A stretch of DNA of 15,043 bases. Source: Massilia sp. (GTDB lineage: Bacteria > Pseudomonadota > Gammaproteobacteria > Burkholderiales > Burkholderiaceae_D). The translations under genes were made by a program, and so were the position numbers. Shown in pieces: positions 7,567 to 14,563 of this stretch. Each line of letters starts with the position of its first letter. The first letter of the stretch is position 1. A model generated the notes under the pieces. It did not search any database and was not told the origin of the DNA. It was given only the letters and a program-made list of their open reading frames with translations. The stretch spans positions 1 to 15,043 of the forward strand of contig DNCF01000535.1 of the NCBI GenBank assembly GCA_003484545.1. Reading direction: 5' to 3'.

Positions 7567-7575
7567 TGGTATCAT
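7567..7575 (+). promoter_or_regulatory. extended -10 element for the PilZ-domain gene
   Basis: TGGTATCAT lies just after the peptidase terminator and 44 bp before the PilZ start codon, matching an extended -10 (TG-N-TATAAT) with two mismatches or fewer. No convincing -35 is seen. A start near 7582 would give a leader of about 38 nt. Confidence 0.4.
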
Positions 7576-7619
7576 GCTCCTCTTCGCTGGCCTGGCGGCC
7601 AGCTATCCGGAAAATCATC

Positions 7620-8318
7620 ATGCATGTCGGCCAGGCGCACGAACTGAAACCCGAGGACTACGATTTCGAGACCATGAACCTGCAGGTCGGCACGCGCCTG
7701 CAGTTCATCACGCATCGCCGCGTCAAGCCCGTCCAGCATTTCTCGAGCCTGATCGGCTACGTGAAGGACGAGTACATCATCCTCAAGATTCCGATGGAAA
7801 ACGGGGCGCCGATCGCGCTGACCGAGGGCGAGCGCCTGACGATCCGCGTGTTCTCGGGCGTGAAGGTGTGCTCGTTCGCCTGCACCGTCGAGCGCGTATT
7901 CGCGCGGCCGCTGTTCTACGTCCACGTCTCGTTCCCGAAATCGGTGCAAGGCACCAGCCTGCGCACGGCGATGCGGGTCAAGGTCGACCTGCCGGCCCAG
8001 CTTGCCGGCAGCGGCGGCAGCCAGGCCTGCAACATCGTCAACCTGTCGGTGACGGGCGCCCTGATCGAATCGAAACGCCGCCTGCCGCAGGACGACGACA
8101 CCTTGACGCTGCAGTTCGTCCTGAAGGCGCCGCCGGACGACCAGGAAGTGAAAGTCAACACGCGCGCCTCGATCCGCAACGTCAATGTGGTGCAGGCGGG
8201 GGATGGCGAGACCTTCACCTACGGAGTGCAGTTCATCGATCTCGATCCGGTGCATTACACGTTGTTGCAGAACATGACGTATGAGGCGTTGTTGGCGGAT
8301 CGGCAGAAGATTGTTTGA
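7620..8318 (+). CDS. YcgR-like flagellar brake protein (PilZ domain, c-di-GMP effector)
   Basis: Encodes 232 residues, cytoplasmic. The N-terminal part (about 10-108) resembles the YcgR/PilZN beta-barrel, including GTRLQFI and a middle FSSLIGYVKDEYIILKIP. The C-terminal part is a PilZ domain: RTAMR (Arg115-Arg119) matches the RxxxR c-di-GMP motif and NLSVTG (141-146) matches the following N/DxSxxG motif, so ligand-binding residues are intact. YcgR proteins bind c-di-GMP and slow the flagellar motor; here the target could be the flagellum or the type IV pilus, since the gene converges on pilA. ATG 7620 follows a weak GGA eight bases upstream. It lies between two terminators and has its own promoter candidate, so it is probably a single-gene transcript. 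Confidence 0.9.
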   Translation: MHVGQAHELKPEDYDFETMNLQVGTRLQFITHRRVKPVQHFSSLIGYVKDEYIILKIPMENGAPIALTEGERLTIRVFSGVKVCSFACTVERVFARPLFYVHVSFPKSVQGTSLRTAMRVKVDLPAQLAGSGGSQACNIVNLSVTGALIESKRRLPQDDDTLTLQFVLKAPPDDQEVKVNTRASIRNVNVVQAGDGETFTYGVQFIDLDPVHYTLLQNMTYEALLADRQKIV

Positions 8319-8368
8319 ATAGCTGGAATAAAAATGGCACTACCGGTGTGATCCGGCAGCGCCAATGC

Positions 8369-8399
8369 AAAAAAAGCCACCCGAGAGTGGCTTTTTTTT
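8369..8399. terminator. bidirectional terminator shared by the PilZ gene and pilA
   Basis: GCCAC (8376-8380) pairs with GTGGC (8387-8391) around a CCGAGA loop, flanked by seven A on the left and eight T on the right. The A and T runs extend the stem and give a T-tract on both strands, so it can end the + strand PilZ transcript and the - strand pilA transcript, whose stop is 14 bp away. Confidence 0.92.
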
Positions 8400-8413
8400 A
8401 GGCGGCTAGCGTA

Positions 8414-8902
8414 TTAGCCGTTGTTATCGTCGGGTTCGGTAGCTGCGCCTTGCGAGCAGCCGGTCGGCAGGAATTTGTCGGTGTTAGCGAAACCAGTGGT
8501 CACGCAGCTGTAGACGCCATCAGCCGAGCGATTCAGAGCGATAGTCGGAGCGGTGCCGGCAACAGCTGCCAAACGGCCTGGGTTTTGAATGGTGCAAGTG
8601 ATCACGTCGCTAGCGGCGCCAGTGGTAGGTGGAACGACGTCGATGGCGCAGTTGCCGGTGTTTGCTTGCAGGCCCGAAGCAGTGGTGTATTCTGCGTCGG
8701 TGCTGATCTTACCTTCGACAACGGCCATTTCGTAGCCAGTCTTGCCGCCGCTGATGTCAGCGTAGGCAGCAGCTGCCTTCGACTTGGCGATGTAGTCCTG
8801 GTAGGCCGGAATGGCGACGGCGGCCAGGATGCCGATGATCGCGACAACGATCATCAGTTCGATCAGGGTGAAGCCTGCTTGTGCTTTCTTAGCGATTTTC
8901 AT
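8414..8902 (-). CDS. pilA: type IV major pilin PilA
   Basis: Encodes 162 residues. A ten-residue basic leader ends in Gly10, followed by FTLIELMIVVAIIGILAAVA, the class III signal cut by PilD; the mature protein would begin with Phe and carry the conserved Glu5. This is a short-leader type IVa pilin with one long N-terminal helix. The globular part has four cysteines (85, 103, 133, 149); the last pair probably closes the C-terminal D-region disulfide loop, followed by a short acidic tail (EPDDNNG). Assembled by PilB/PilC machinery encoded elsewhere, it would mediate twitching, adhesion and DNA uptake. Base composition is visibly less GC-rich than in neighbouring genes, common for pilins. GGAGAG lies upstream of ATG 8902. 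The gene is monocistronic, with a sigma-54 promoter and a terminator. Confidence 0.95.
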   Translation of the reverse strand: MKIAKKAQAGFTLIELMIVVAIIGILAAVAIPAYQDYIAKSKAAAAYADISGGKTGYEMAVVEGKISTDAEYTTASGLQANTGNCAIDVVPPTTGAASDVITCTIQNPGRLAAVAGTAPTIALNRSADGVYSCVTTGFANTDKFLPTGCSQGAATEPDDNNG

Positions 8903-8969
8903 GGTGTATCTCTCCAGGGGTCAGTAGTCGGTTGGGGTACTGCATTGTTTGGTGCCACGCTTCATCTAT

Positions 8970-8985
8970 TGCAAACGCCGTGCCA
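8970..8985 (-). promoter_or_regulatory. sigma-54 (RpoN) -24/-12 promoter of pilA
   Basis: On the minus strand the sequence reads TGGCACG-GCGT-TTGCA, an exact match to the RpoN consensus TGGCACG-N4-TTGCW with the GG and GC dinucleotides 10 bp apart. Transcription would start near 8959, leaving a 57-nt leader before pilA. RpoN control of pilA through PilS/PilR is established in Pseudomonas and is inferred here. Confidence 0.92.
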
Positions 8986-8999
8986 GCCCATTCCCCCAA

Positions 9000-9012
9000 G
9001 AAATTATTGATT
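9000..9012 (-). promoter_or_regulatory. IHF-like site between pilA promoter and upstream boxes
   Basis: On the minus strand AATCAA-TAAT-TTC matches 12 of 13 positions of the IHF consensus WATCAANNNNTTR. It is centred near -47 relative to the predicted pilA start, between the RpoN site and the TGTC cluster, where a DNA bend would bring a bound activator to the polymerase. Confidence 0.6.
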
Positions 9013-9028
9013 TCCTTGAAACAAAAGC

Positions 9029-9122
9029 GACAATTTACGGCAGAGCTGGCTCAAGTCGTGACAAATTTTGTCAGTACATAAGCAATTTCTGTCGAGCAAT
9101 ACACGTTTGCGCAAGAATTGTC
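9029..9122 (-). promoter_or_regulatory. cluster of TGTC boxes, candidate PilR enhancer
   Basis: TGTC or its complement GACA occurs at 9029-9032, 9060-9063, 9069-9072, 9090-9093 and 9119-9122. The second and third form a perfect palindrome TGACAAA-T-TTTGTCA (9059-9073). Relative to the predicted start these lie at about -71, -102, -111, -132 and -161. PilR of Pseudomonas aeruginosa binds tandem C/G-TGTC sites at a comparable distance upstream of pilA. Orientation is mixed here, so binding is inferred. Confidence 0.55.
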
Positions 9123-9192
9123 ACCGGGGTGCGTGCCAGCCCGACCGCCGGCATGATGCCGCAAGACCTCCCGGCCACGGCTGAGCTGACAC

Positions 9193-9222
9193 AATAAAAA
9201 AGGGAAGCCCGCAGGCTTCCCT
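9193..9222 (-). terminator. rho-independent terminator of the sucCD operon
   Basis: A perfect 9-bp stem (AGGGAAGCC 9201-9209 with GGCTTCCCT 9214-9222) with a 4-nt loop is followed on the minus strand by TTTTTTATT. It lies 24 bp after the sucD stop and keeps sucCD transcription out of the pilA control region. Confidence 0.93.
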
Positions 9223-9246
9223 CTTCGCGACAAGAATCGTCAGGAA

Positions 9247-10128
9247 TTACAGCATGGCCTTCAGCAGGCGCGCCATTTCCGACGGGTTCTTGGTGGTCTT
9301 GATGCCGCACGCTTCCATGATGTCCAGCTTGGCTTGCGCGGTGTCGTCGCCGCCCGAGATCAGCGCGCCGGCGTGGCCCATGCGCTTGCCCGGAGGCGCG
9401 GTGACGCCAGCGATGAAGCCGACGACCGGCTTCTTCATGTTGTCCTTGATCCAGCGCGCTGCGTTGGCTTCGTCAGGACCGCCGATCTCGCCGATCATGA
9501 TGACTGCATCGGTATCCGGATCGTCGTTGAACATCTTCATCACGTCGATGTGCTTCAGACCGTTGATCGGATCACCGCCGATGCCGACTGCCGACGACTG
9601 GCCCAGGCCCAGCGCGGTCAGCTGACCGACTGCTTCATAGGTCAGGGTGCCCGAGCGCGACACGACGCCGATGCGGCCCTTCTTGTGAATGTGGCCCGGC
9701 ATGATGCCGATCTTGATTTCGTCCGGGGTGATCAGGCCTGGGCAGTTCGGGCCCAGCAGCAGGGTCTTGGAGCCGGCCTTGGCCATGCGGTCCTTGATTT
9801 CCATCATGTCACGGACCGGGATGCCTTCGGTGATGCAGATTGCCAGTTCCAGTTCGGCTTCGACAGCTTCCCAGATGGCGGCGGCGGCGCCTGCCGGCGG
9901 AACGTAGATGACCGAGACGGTTGCGCCGGTTTCGGATTTCGCTTCCTTGACCGATGCGTAGATCGGGATGCCTTCGAAGTCTTCGCCGGCTTTCTTCGGG
10001 TTCACGCCTGCGACGAAGGCTTCACGGCCGTTCGCGTAGTCGCGGCACATACGGGTATGGAACTGACCGGTCTTGCCGGTGATACCCTGGGTGATGACTT
10101 TTGTATCTTTGTTGATCAGGATCGACAT
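9247..10128 (-). CDS. sucD: succinyl-CoA synthetase (ADP-forming) alpha subunit
   Basis: Encodes 293 residues, close to the E. coli protein (289). SucD binds CoA and carries the phosphohistidine in the TCA-cycle step that converts succinyl-CoA to succinate with ATP formation. Visible are the CoA-binding Rossmann start VITQGITGKTGQFHT (11-25), GPNCPGLITP (126-135), SRSGTLTYEA (157-166), GIGGDPINGL (182-191) and MGHAGALISGG (250-260), where His252 is the phosphorylated residue. The start ATG 10128 has AAGGAAT upstream and follows the sucC stop by only 17 bp, the usual beta-alpha operon order. A strong terminator closes the operon. The neighbouring genes do not include sdh or odhAB, so this is a separate sucCD locus, as in other Burkholderiales. 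Confidence 0.98.
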   Translation of the reverse strand: MSILINKDTKVITQGITGKTGQFHTRMCRDYANGREAFVAGVNPKKAGEDFEGIPIYASVKEAKSETGATVSVIYVPPAGAAAAIWEAVEAELELAICITEGIPVRDMMEIKDRMAKAGSKTLLLGPNCPGLITPDEIKIGIMPGHIHKKGRIGVVSRSGTLTYEAVGQLTALGLGQSSAVGIGGDPINGLKHIDVMKMFNDDPDTDAVIMIGEIGGPDEANAARWIKDNMKKPVVGFIAGVTAPPGKRMGHAGALISGGDDTAQAKLDIMEACGIKTTKNPSEMARLLKAML

Positions 10129-10145
10129 TTGTTTATTCCTTCGAA

Positions 10146-11315
<1,170 letters not shown>

Positions 11316-11377
11316 GCTGGCTTCCCTTCTTCTGTTACTGATATGGATAGTTAATTGGAAAACTTCGACATCGGAGT

Positions 11378-11938
11378 TTAACCCGGTACGGCCTTGATCG
11401 CCCAACGAGGGTAATACCGTGCCACGGCGGGACCGTCAGCGCGCAGCGCGTGGCAACGGTCGATTTCGTAAGGACGCTCAGCGTCGCCTTGGGCGGCATT
11501 GCGCGTCTCGAACGCATCATCGGCGAAGGCCTGGATTGCCACGGTGGGCAGGACCTGCGCCAGTTCAGTCAAATGGGTGCAGCCGAGCACGCCCGAGAGG
11601 CGGTCTTTCAGGTGCAACCGGAAATGCTTGGCGAGCGACAGGCCGACCAGCTTCTTGTAAGCGGGACCTATGGTGTCGCAATAGCCGGGATACGGCACCG
11701 AGTCGGACGCGGCTTCGGCGTCGACGATCTCGAGGTCGCGATTGATGGTGATGCGCAGGCTCAGGTCATGCACGGCGGTGCCGGCCGGACGGACGCCGGA
11801 AGCGAGCGGGATGTCCTGTGCCTTGATGTCGCGAATGCGCGCGTCGAGGTCCCACAGGCCATCGTCGCGCGCGTACGCTTCGACGGTAATGGCGCGCGTG
11901 TGCCGGAGCTGGCGCGGAGCGGGAGAAGACAGAGGCAT
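11378..11938 (-). CDS. DUF2889 domain protein
   Basis: Encodes 186 residues, soluble, without signal peptide. It begins with RQLRHTRAITVEAYARDDGLWDLDARIRDIK (residues about 9-39) and has VHDLSLRITINRDLEIVDAEA in the middle and GVLGCTHLTELAQVLPTVAIQA towards the end. These segments fit the DUF2889 family, widespread in Proteobacteria and without known biochemical function; the family call is from memory of its pattern. It is encoded just upstream of sucC on the same strand. ATG 11938 gives the family-like N-terminus; no clear Shine-Dalgarno precedes it (a T-run does), which is odd beside the strong hairpins further up the leader. Function: unknown. Confidence 0.85.
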   Translation of the reverse strand: MPLSSPAPRQLRHTRAITVEAYARDDGLWDLDARIRDIKAQDIPLASGVRPAGTAVHDLSLRITINRDLEIVDAEAASDSVPYPGYCDTIGPAYKKLVGLSLAKHFRLHLKDRLSGVLGCTHLTELAQVLPTVAIQAFADDAFETRNAAQGDAERPYEIDRCHALRADGPAVARYYPRWAIKAVPG

Positions 11939-11981
11939 AAAAACGGTGCCGACAGGGCGGCGGTCAAATGTTGCAGCCGGT

Positions 11982-12033
11982 GTGCTTGAATAGCACGTTG
12001 CCGCAGCTTCTGCGGCAACAACCGCTCATGCGG
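11982..12033 (-). other. tandem hairpins in the leader of the DUF2889 gene
   Basis: Three hairpins lie almost end to end: GTGCT/AGCAC around a 5-nt loop (11982-11996), a perfect 10-bp stem GTTGCCGCAG/CTGCGGCAAC with a 3-nt loop (11997-12019) and CCGC/GCGG around TCAT (12022-12033). None has a T-tract, so they are not ordinary terminators. On the minus strand they fall in the probable 5' leader of the DUF2889 gene, 44 nt before its start codon. A cis-regulatory RNA or an intergenic repeat are both possible. Confidence 0.5.
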
Positions 12034-12051
12034 CGCTGCTTAAACCGTGAA

Positions 12052-12060
12052 AGTTTAGCA
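12052..12060 (-). promoter_or_regulatory. possible extended -10 for the DUF2889 gene
   Basis: TGCTAAACT on the minus strand fits TG-N-TATAAT with two mismatches. A start near 12045 would put all three tandem hairpins inside a leader of about 107 nt. The nearest -35-like TTGCAG (12085-12080) is 22 bp away, too far, so confidence is low. Confidence 0.3.
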
Positions 12061-12120
12061 CAGGCCGATAGCGGTTGCACTGCAACATGACCCATTGACC
12101 ACGCCGCCGACCGGGGAATA

Positions 12121-12143
12121 TCGAAAGAATGGCAAGCCTGCCA
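12121..12143 (-). terminator. weak terminator candidate after the small lipoprotein gene
   Basis: On the minus strand TGGCA-GGCT-TGCCA (12143-12130) is followed by TTCTTTC, 45 bp after the lipoprotein stop. The stem is short and the T-tract broken. Confidence 0.35.
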
Positions 12144-12188
12144 ATGTTGCCTGTACAGGGTCGAGGGATGCCACAGCAGCGGGTCGAC

Positions 12189-12548
12189 TCAGGAAAGGTC
12201 GTTGCGGAAGAAGCAGTTGATGCCTTCGCCGTCGAGGCAGATCTGGGCATCGCGGTCAATGGTGGCCGACCAGATACCCTCGCCCGCCTCGGGCTCGGTG
12301 CCGCGCCAGACAACGCCGGAAAACGACACCGACAGGGCCGGGCCGCCTTCTTCGCGCCAGGAGCCGCGGATTTCGTCGGTATTGCGGCCCGGGCCGCTGG
12401 TTTGCAGGACGTAGTCGCCGCCGGGGCGTACGTCGAGCACGATGGACATGTCGGCGGTGCTGAGAATATAGACGCCGGCGGGGCTGGTGGGCGCCTGGGT
12501 GCAGCCGATCAGGCCGGCAGCCAGTCCTAGTGCGAGCAACGCTTTCAT
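12189..12548 (-). CDS. small putative lipoprotein, function unknown
   Basis: Encodes 119 residues. MKALLALGLAAGLIGC is a lipoprotein signal peptide with lipobox LIGC (Cys16). The mature part reads as a small beta-rich domain: GVYILSTADMSIVLDVRPGGD, YVLQTSGPGR, RGSWREEGGPALSVSF and GIWSATIDR alternate strand-like runs with turns, and two cysteines near the end (104, 112) could pair. The pattern resembles single-domain lipoproteins that test as lipocalin-like or META-like, but I cannot name the family. ATG 12548 has GAAGGGAAC upstream. It is co-directional with recX but 242 bp away, with a large palindromic repeat between, so it is probably a separate unit. No functional link to recA/recX is evident. 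Confidence 0.75.
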   Translation of the reverse strand: MKALLALGLAAGLIGCTQAPTSPAGVYILSTADMSIVLDVRPGGDYVLQTSGPGRNTDEIRGSWREEGGPALSVSFSGVVWRGTEPEAGEGIWSATIDRDAQICLDGEGINCFFRNDLS

Positions 12549-12651
12549 CTTGTTCCCTTCTCGATCGCTCGGGTGGCCGCGGCAGGCGCCGCGGACTGGA
12601 GCGGCGAGGCCTGCGGCCTGGAGTACGGTATGCGTGGCCTCGGTTTATCAA

Positions 12652-12725
12652 GCGCCAGCGCGCAGCGCCATCCGTCGTTGAGGAATATGCAGAGCATATC
12701 GGCGAATGGCGCTCCGCGCTGGCGC
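12652..12725. repeat. 74-bp nested palindromic element
   Basis: Outer 20-bp arms at 12652-12671 and 12706-12725 are reverse complements at 19 of 20 positions. Inside them a second perfect inverted repeat ATATGC-AGA-GCATAT sits at 12685-12699. The AT-rich inner palindrome within GC-rich arms, and the location between recX and a lipoprotein gene, suggest an intergenic palindromic repeat (REP/REPIN or miniature-element type) more than a terminator, because no T-tract follows on either strand. Other copies cannot be checked from this window. Confidence 0.75.
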
Positions 12726-12790
12726 CTGCGGGGCGTTTGGCCCGATGTGGCCCAGATTTGGCCTAAGCAGGCTTACCGGACACTGTAAGG

Positions 12791-13249
12791 TCAAAAATCG
12801 TCGTCGTCCGGGGCGCCCTTGAGCGCCTCGCGCACGGCGCGCTGGGAAAAGCCGCGCGCCATCAGGAAGCGCATCTGCTTGGCGCGCTCGGGCGCGTCCC
12901 GGGCAACGGTGCCGAATTTGCGGCGCCAGACTTCGACGGCGCGCGCGGTTTCGCTCTCGGCCAGTTCGGACTTGAGCTCGGCGAGCGCTTCGCCGTTCAC
13001 GCCGTGGCTCTGCAATTCGGCCACGACGCGGCTGTTGCCATAGCGGGAAGCTTTTCGGTGAATCAGCGATTCGGCGAAACGCTCCTGCGACAGCCAGTTA
13101 TTCTTTTCCAGGAAATCGAGGAGGGCTTCGACGTCGTCGCCCTCCTCCGCATGGCGCGCCAGCTTGCGGCCCAGCTCGAGCCGGCTGTGCTCCCTCATGG
13201 AGAGGAAACGCAGGGCCCGAGCCTTCAGGCTCAAGGGTGGCGCGGGCAT
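12791..13249 (-). CDS. recX: regulatory protein RecX
   Basis: Encodes 152 residues, in the normal size range for RecX (E. coli 166). RecX binds in the groove of RecA filaments and inhibits recombinase and coprotease activity. The sequence is nearly all helical, with family segments LKARALRFLSMREHSRLELGRKL (residues about 8-30), FLEKNNWLSQERFAESLIHRKASRYGNSRVVAELQSHGV (46-84) and RFLMARGFSQRAVREAL (about 127-143), the three-helix repeats of the fold. It ends in an acidic tail (DDDDF). It follows recA by 47 bp on the same strand with no terminator between, so it is very likely co-transcribed and SOS-controlled. The start ATG 13249 matches the usual N-terminal length; no strong Shine-Dalgarno is seen. 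Confidence 0.95.
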   Translation of the reverse strand: MPAPPLSLKARALRFLSMREHSRLELGRKLARHAEEGDDVEALLDFLEKNNWLSQERFAESLIHRKASRYGNSRVVAELQSHGVNGEALAELKSELAESETARAVEVWRRKFGTVARDAPERAKQMRFLMARGFSQRAVREALKGAPDDDDF

Positions 13250-13296
13250 GGTGCTGCTATCAGAACAGTCAAAGCGCAGTCAAAGCACGCTCAAGC

Positions 13297-14373
13297 TTAT
13301 TCCGAAACGGCCTTCAGCTTCGGCGTGTCGTCGCCGTCGGCAGCGACCGGCGGCAGTTCGCGCACGCCCAGCGCCGCGCGGACCTTGTTCTCGATCTCGC
13401 GTGCCAGTGCCGGACGATCCTTCAGGAACTGACGGGCGTTGTCCTTTCCCTGGCCGATGCGCTCGCCGTTGTAGCTGTACCAGGAACCCGACTTCTCGAC
13501 GATCTTGTTGTCGGCGCCCAGGTCCAGGATTTCGCCTTCGCGCGAGGTGCCTTCTCCGTACAGGATGTCGAAGTGGGCTTCCTTGAACGGCGGCGCGATC
13601 TTGTTCTTGACGACCTTGACCTTGGTTTCGTTACCGATCACCTCGTCGCCGGACTTGATCGAGCCGGTACGGCGGATGTCCATGCGCACGGAGGCGTAGA
13701 ACTTCAGCGCGTTACCGCCGGTCGTGGTTTCCGGGCTGCCGAACATGACGCCGATCTTCATGCGGATCTGGTTGATGAAGATGACCAGCGTGTTGGTGCG
13801 GTTGATCGAGCCGGTCAGCTTGCGCAGCGCCTGCGACATCAGGCGGGCTTGCAGACCCGGCAGCGAGTCGCCCATGTCGCCTTCGATCTCGGCGCGCGGA
13901 GTCAGTGCCGCCACCGAGTCGATGACCACCAGGTCGACCGAACCCGAACGCACCAGGGCGTCGGTGATTTCCAGTGCCTGCTCGCCGGTGTCCGGCTGCG
14001 AGATCAGCAGCTCGTCGAGCTTGATGCCCAGCTTTTGCGCATAGGTGACGTCGAGCGCGTGCTCGGCGTCGATGAATGCGCAGGTGCCGCCGAGCTTTTG
14101 CATCTGGGCGATGGTCTGCAGGGTCAGCGTGGTTTTACCCGACGATTCCGGACCGTAGATTTCCACGATACGGCCGCGCGGCAGGCCGCCGACGCCAAGG
14201 GCGATGTCCAGGCCCAGCGAGCCGGTGGACACGGTTTGCACTTCCTCGACCGGTGCGCTGGTGTCCATGCGCATGACCGAGCCCTTGCCGAACTGCTTTT
14301 CGATTTGCGCGAGGGCGGCGGCCAGCGCCTTGCCTTTTTCGGAGGCGTTTACTGCGAGTTTTTTGTCGTCCAT
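13297..14373 (-). CDS. recA: recombinase RecA
   Basis: Encodes 358 residues (E. coli 353). RecA polymerises on single-stranded DNA, carries out strand exchange and triggers LexA self-cleavage. It starts MDDKKLAVNASEKGKALAAA and has all family elements: Walker A GPESSGKT (74-81), the DAEHALDVTYAQKLGI stretch, Walker B VDLVVIDSVAAL, MSQALRKLTG and the loop-2 region IRMKIGVMFGSPETTTGGNALKFYASVR. The C-terminus is acidic (AADGDDTPK), as expected for the regulatory tail. No inteins or gaps. ATG 14373 is the family start. Upstream is a sigma-70 promoter overlapped by a LexA-type box, and downstream recX follows within 47 bp. Confidence 0.99.
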   Translation of the reverse strand: MDDKKLAVNASEKGKALAAALAQIEKQFGKGSVMRMDTSAPVEEVQTVSTGSLGLDIALGVGGLPRGRIVEIYGPESSGKTTLTLQTIAQMQKLGGTCAFIDAEHALDVTYAQKLGIKLDELLISQPDTGEQALEITDALVRSGSVDLVVIDSVAALTPRAEIEGDMGDSLPGLQARLMSQALRKLTGSINRTNTLVIFINQIRMKIGVMFGSPETTTGGNALKFYASVRMDIRRTGSIKSGDEVIGNETKVKVVKNKIAPPFKEAHFDILYGEGTSREGEILDLGADNKIVEKSGSWYSYNGERIGQGKDNARQFLKDRPALAREIENKVRAALGVRELPPVAADGDDTPKLKAVSE

Positions 14374-14435
14374 AATTTTCTTTCAGTCTCGGAGGTAACC
14401 AAGGTGTGGGCGCCGTCGCGCAATTCAATACCTAG

Positions 14436-14455
14436 TACTGTATAAAAATCCAGTG
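14436..14455. promoter_or_regulatory. LexA (SOS) box over the recA promoter
   Basis: CTGT-ATAAAAAT-CCAG differs from the E. coli-type LexA consensus CTGT-N8-ACAG at one base and has the expected AT-rich centre and flanking TA. It covers the -10 region of the recA promoter, so LexA binding would block transcription until DNA damage. It may also affect the divergent response-regulator gene 109 bp away. Confidence 0.75.
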
Positions 14456-14465
14456 GTTTTGGCAA
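14437..14465 (-). promoter_or_regulatory. sigma-70 promoter of recA
   Basis: On the minus strand TTGCCA (14465-14460, five of six bases) is followed after 17 bp by TACAGT (14442-14437, four of six). The start would be near 14430, leaving a leader of about 57 nt before ATG 14373. Confidence 0.6.
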
Positions 14466-14563
14466 GCGCTATCTCGCTCCGTCGTGTGAGAAAGCTCGCA
14501 TTGTTGCGCTAAATCAAACACAATAAAGGCCGCAGCGAGGTTTAATCAAAAACGAGGTGGAAC

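Noticed and set aside
8951..8957. second RpoN-like half site (TGGCACC on the minus strand) 3' of the main pilA promoter
   Set aside because: The downstream GC is 11 bp rather than 10 from the GG and the -12 element is poor, so it does not form a promoter.
12763..12777. TAAGC-AG-GCTTA inverted repeat as recX terminator
   Set aside because: The 2-nt loop is too tight and there is no T-tract on either strand.
13266..13286. direct repeat CAGTCAAAGC twice, 11 bp apart, between recX and recA
   Set aside because: Short, only two copies, inside a 47-bp operon spacer; likely chance or a small duplication.
13237..14445. 402-codon frame antisense to recA
   Set aside because: recA is unambiguous on the other strand; the frame even crosses the recA promoter.
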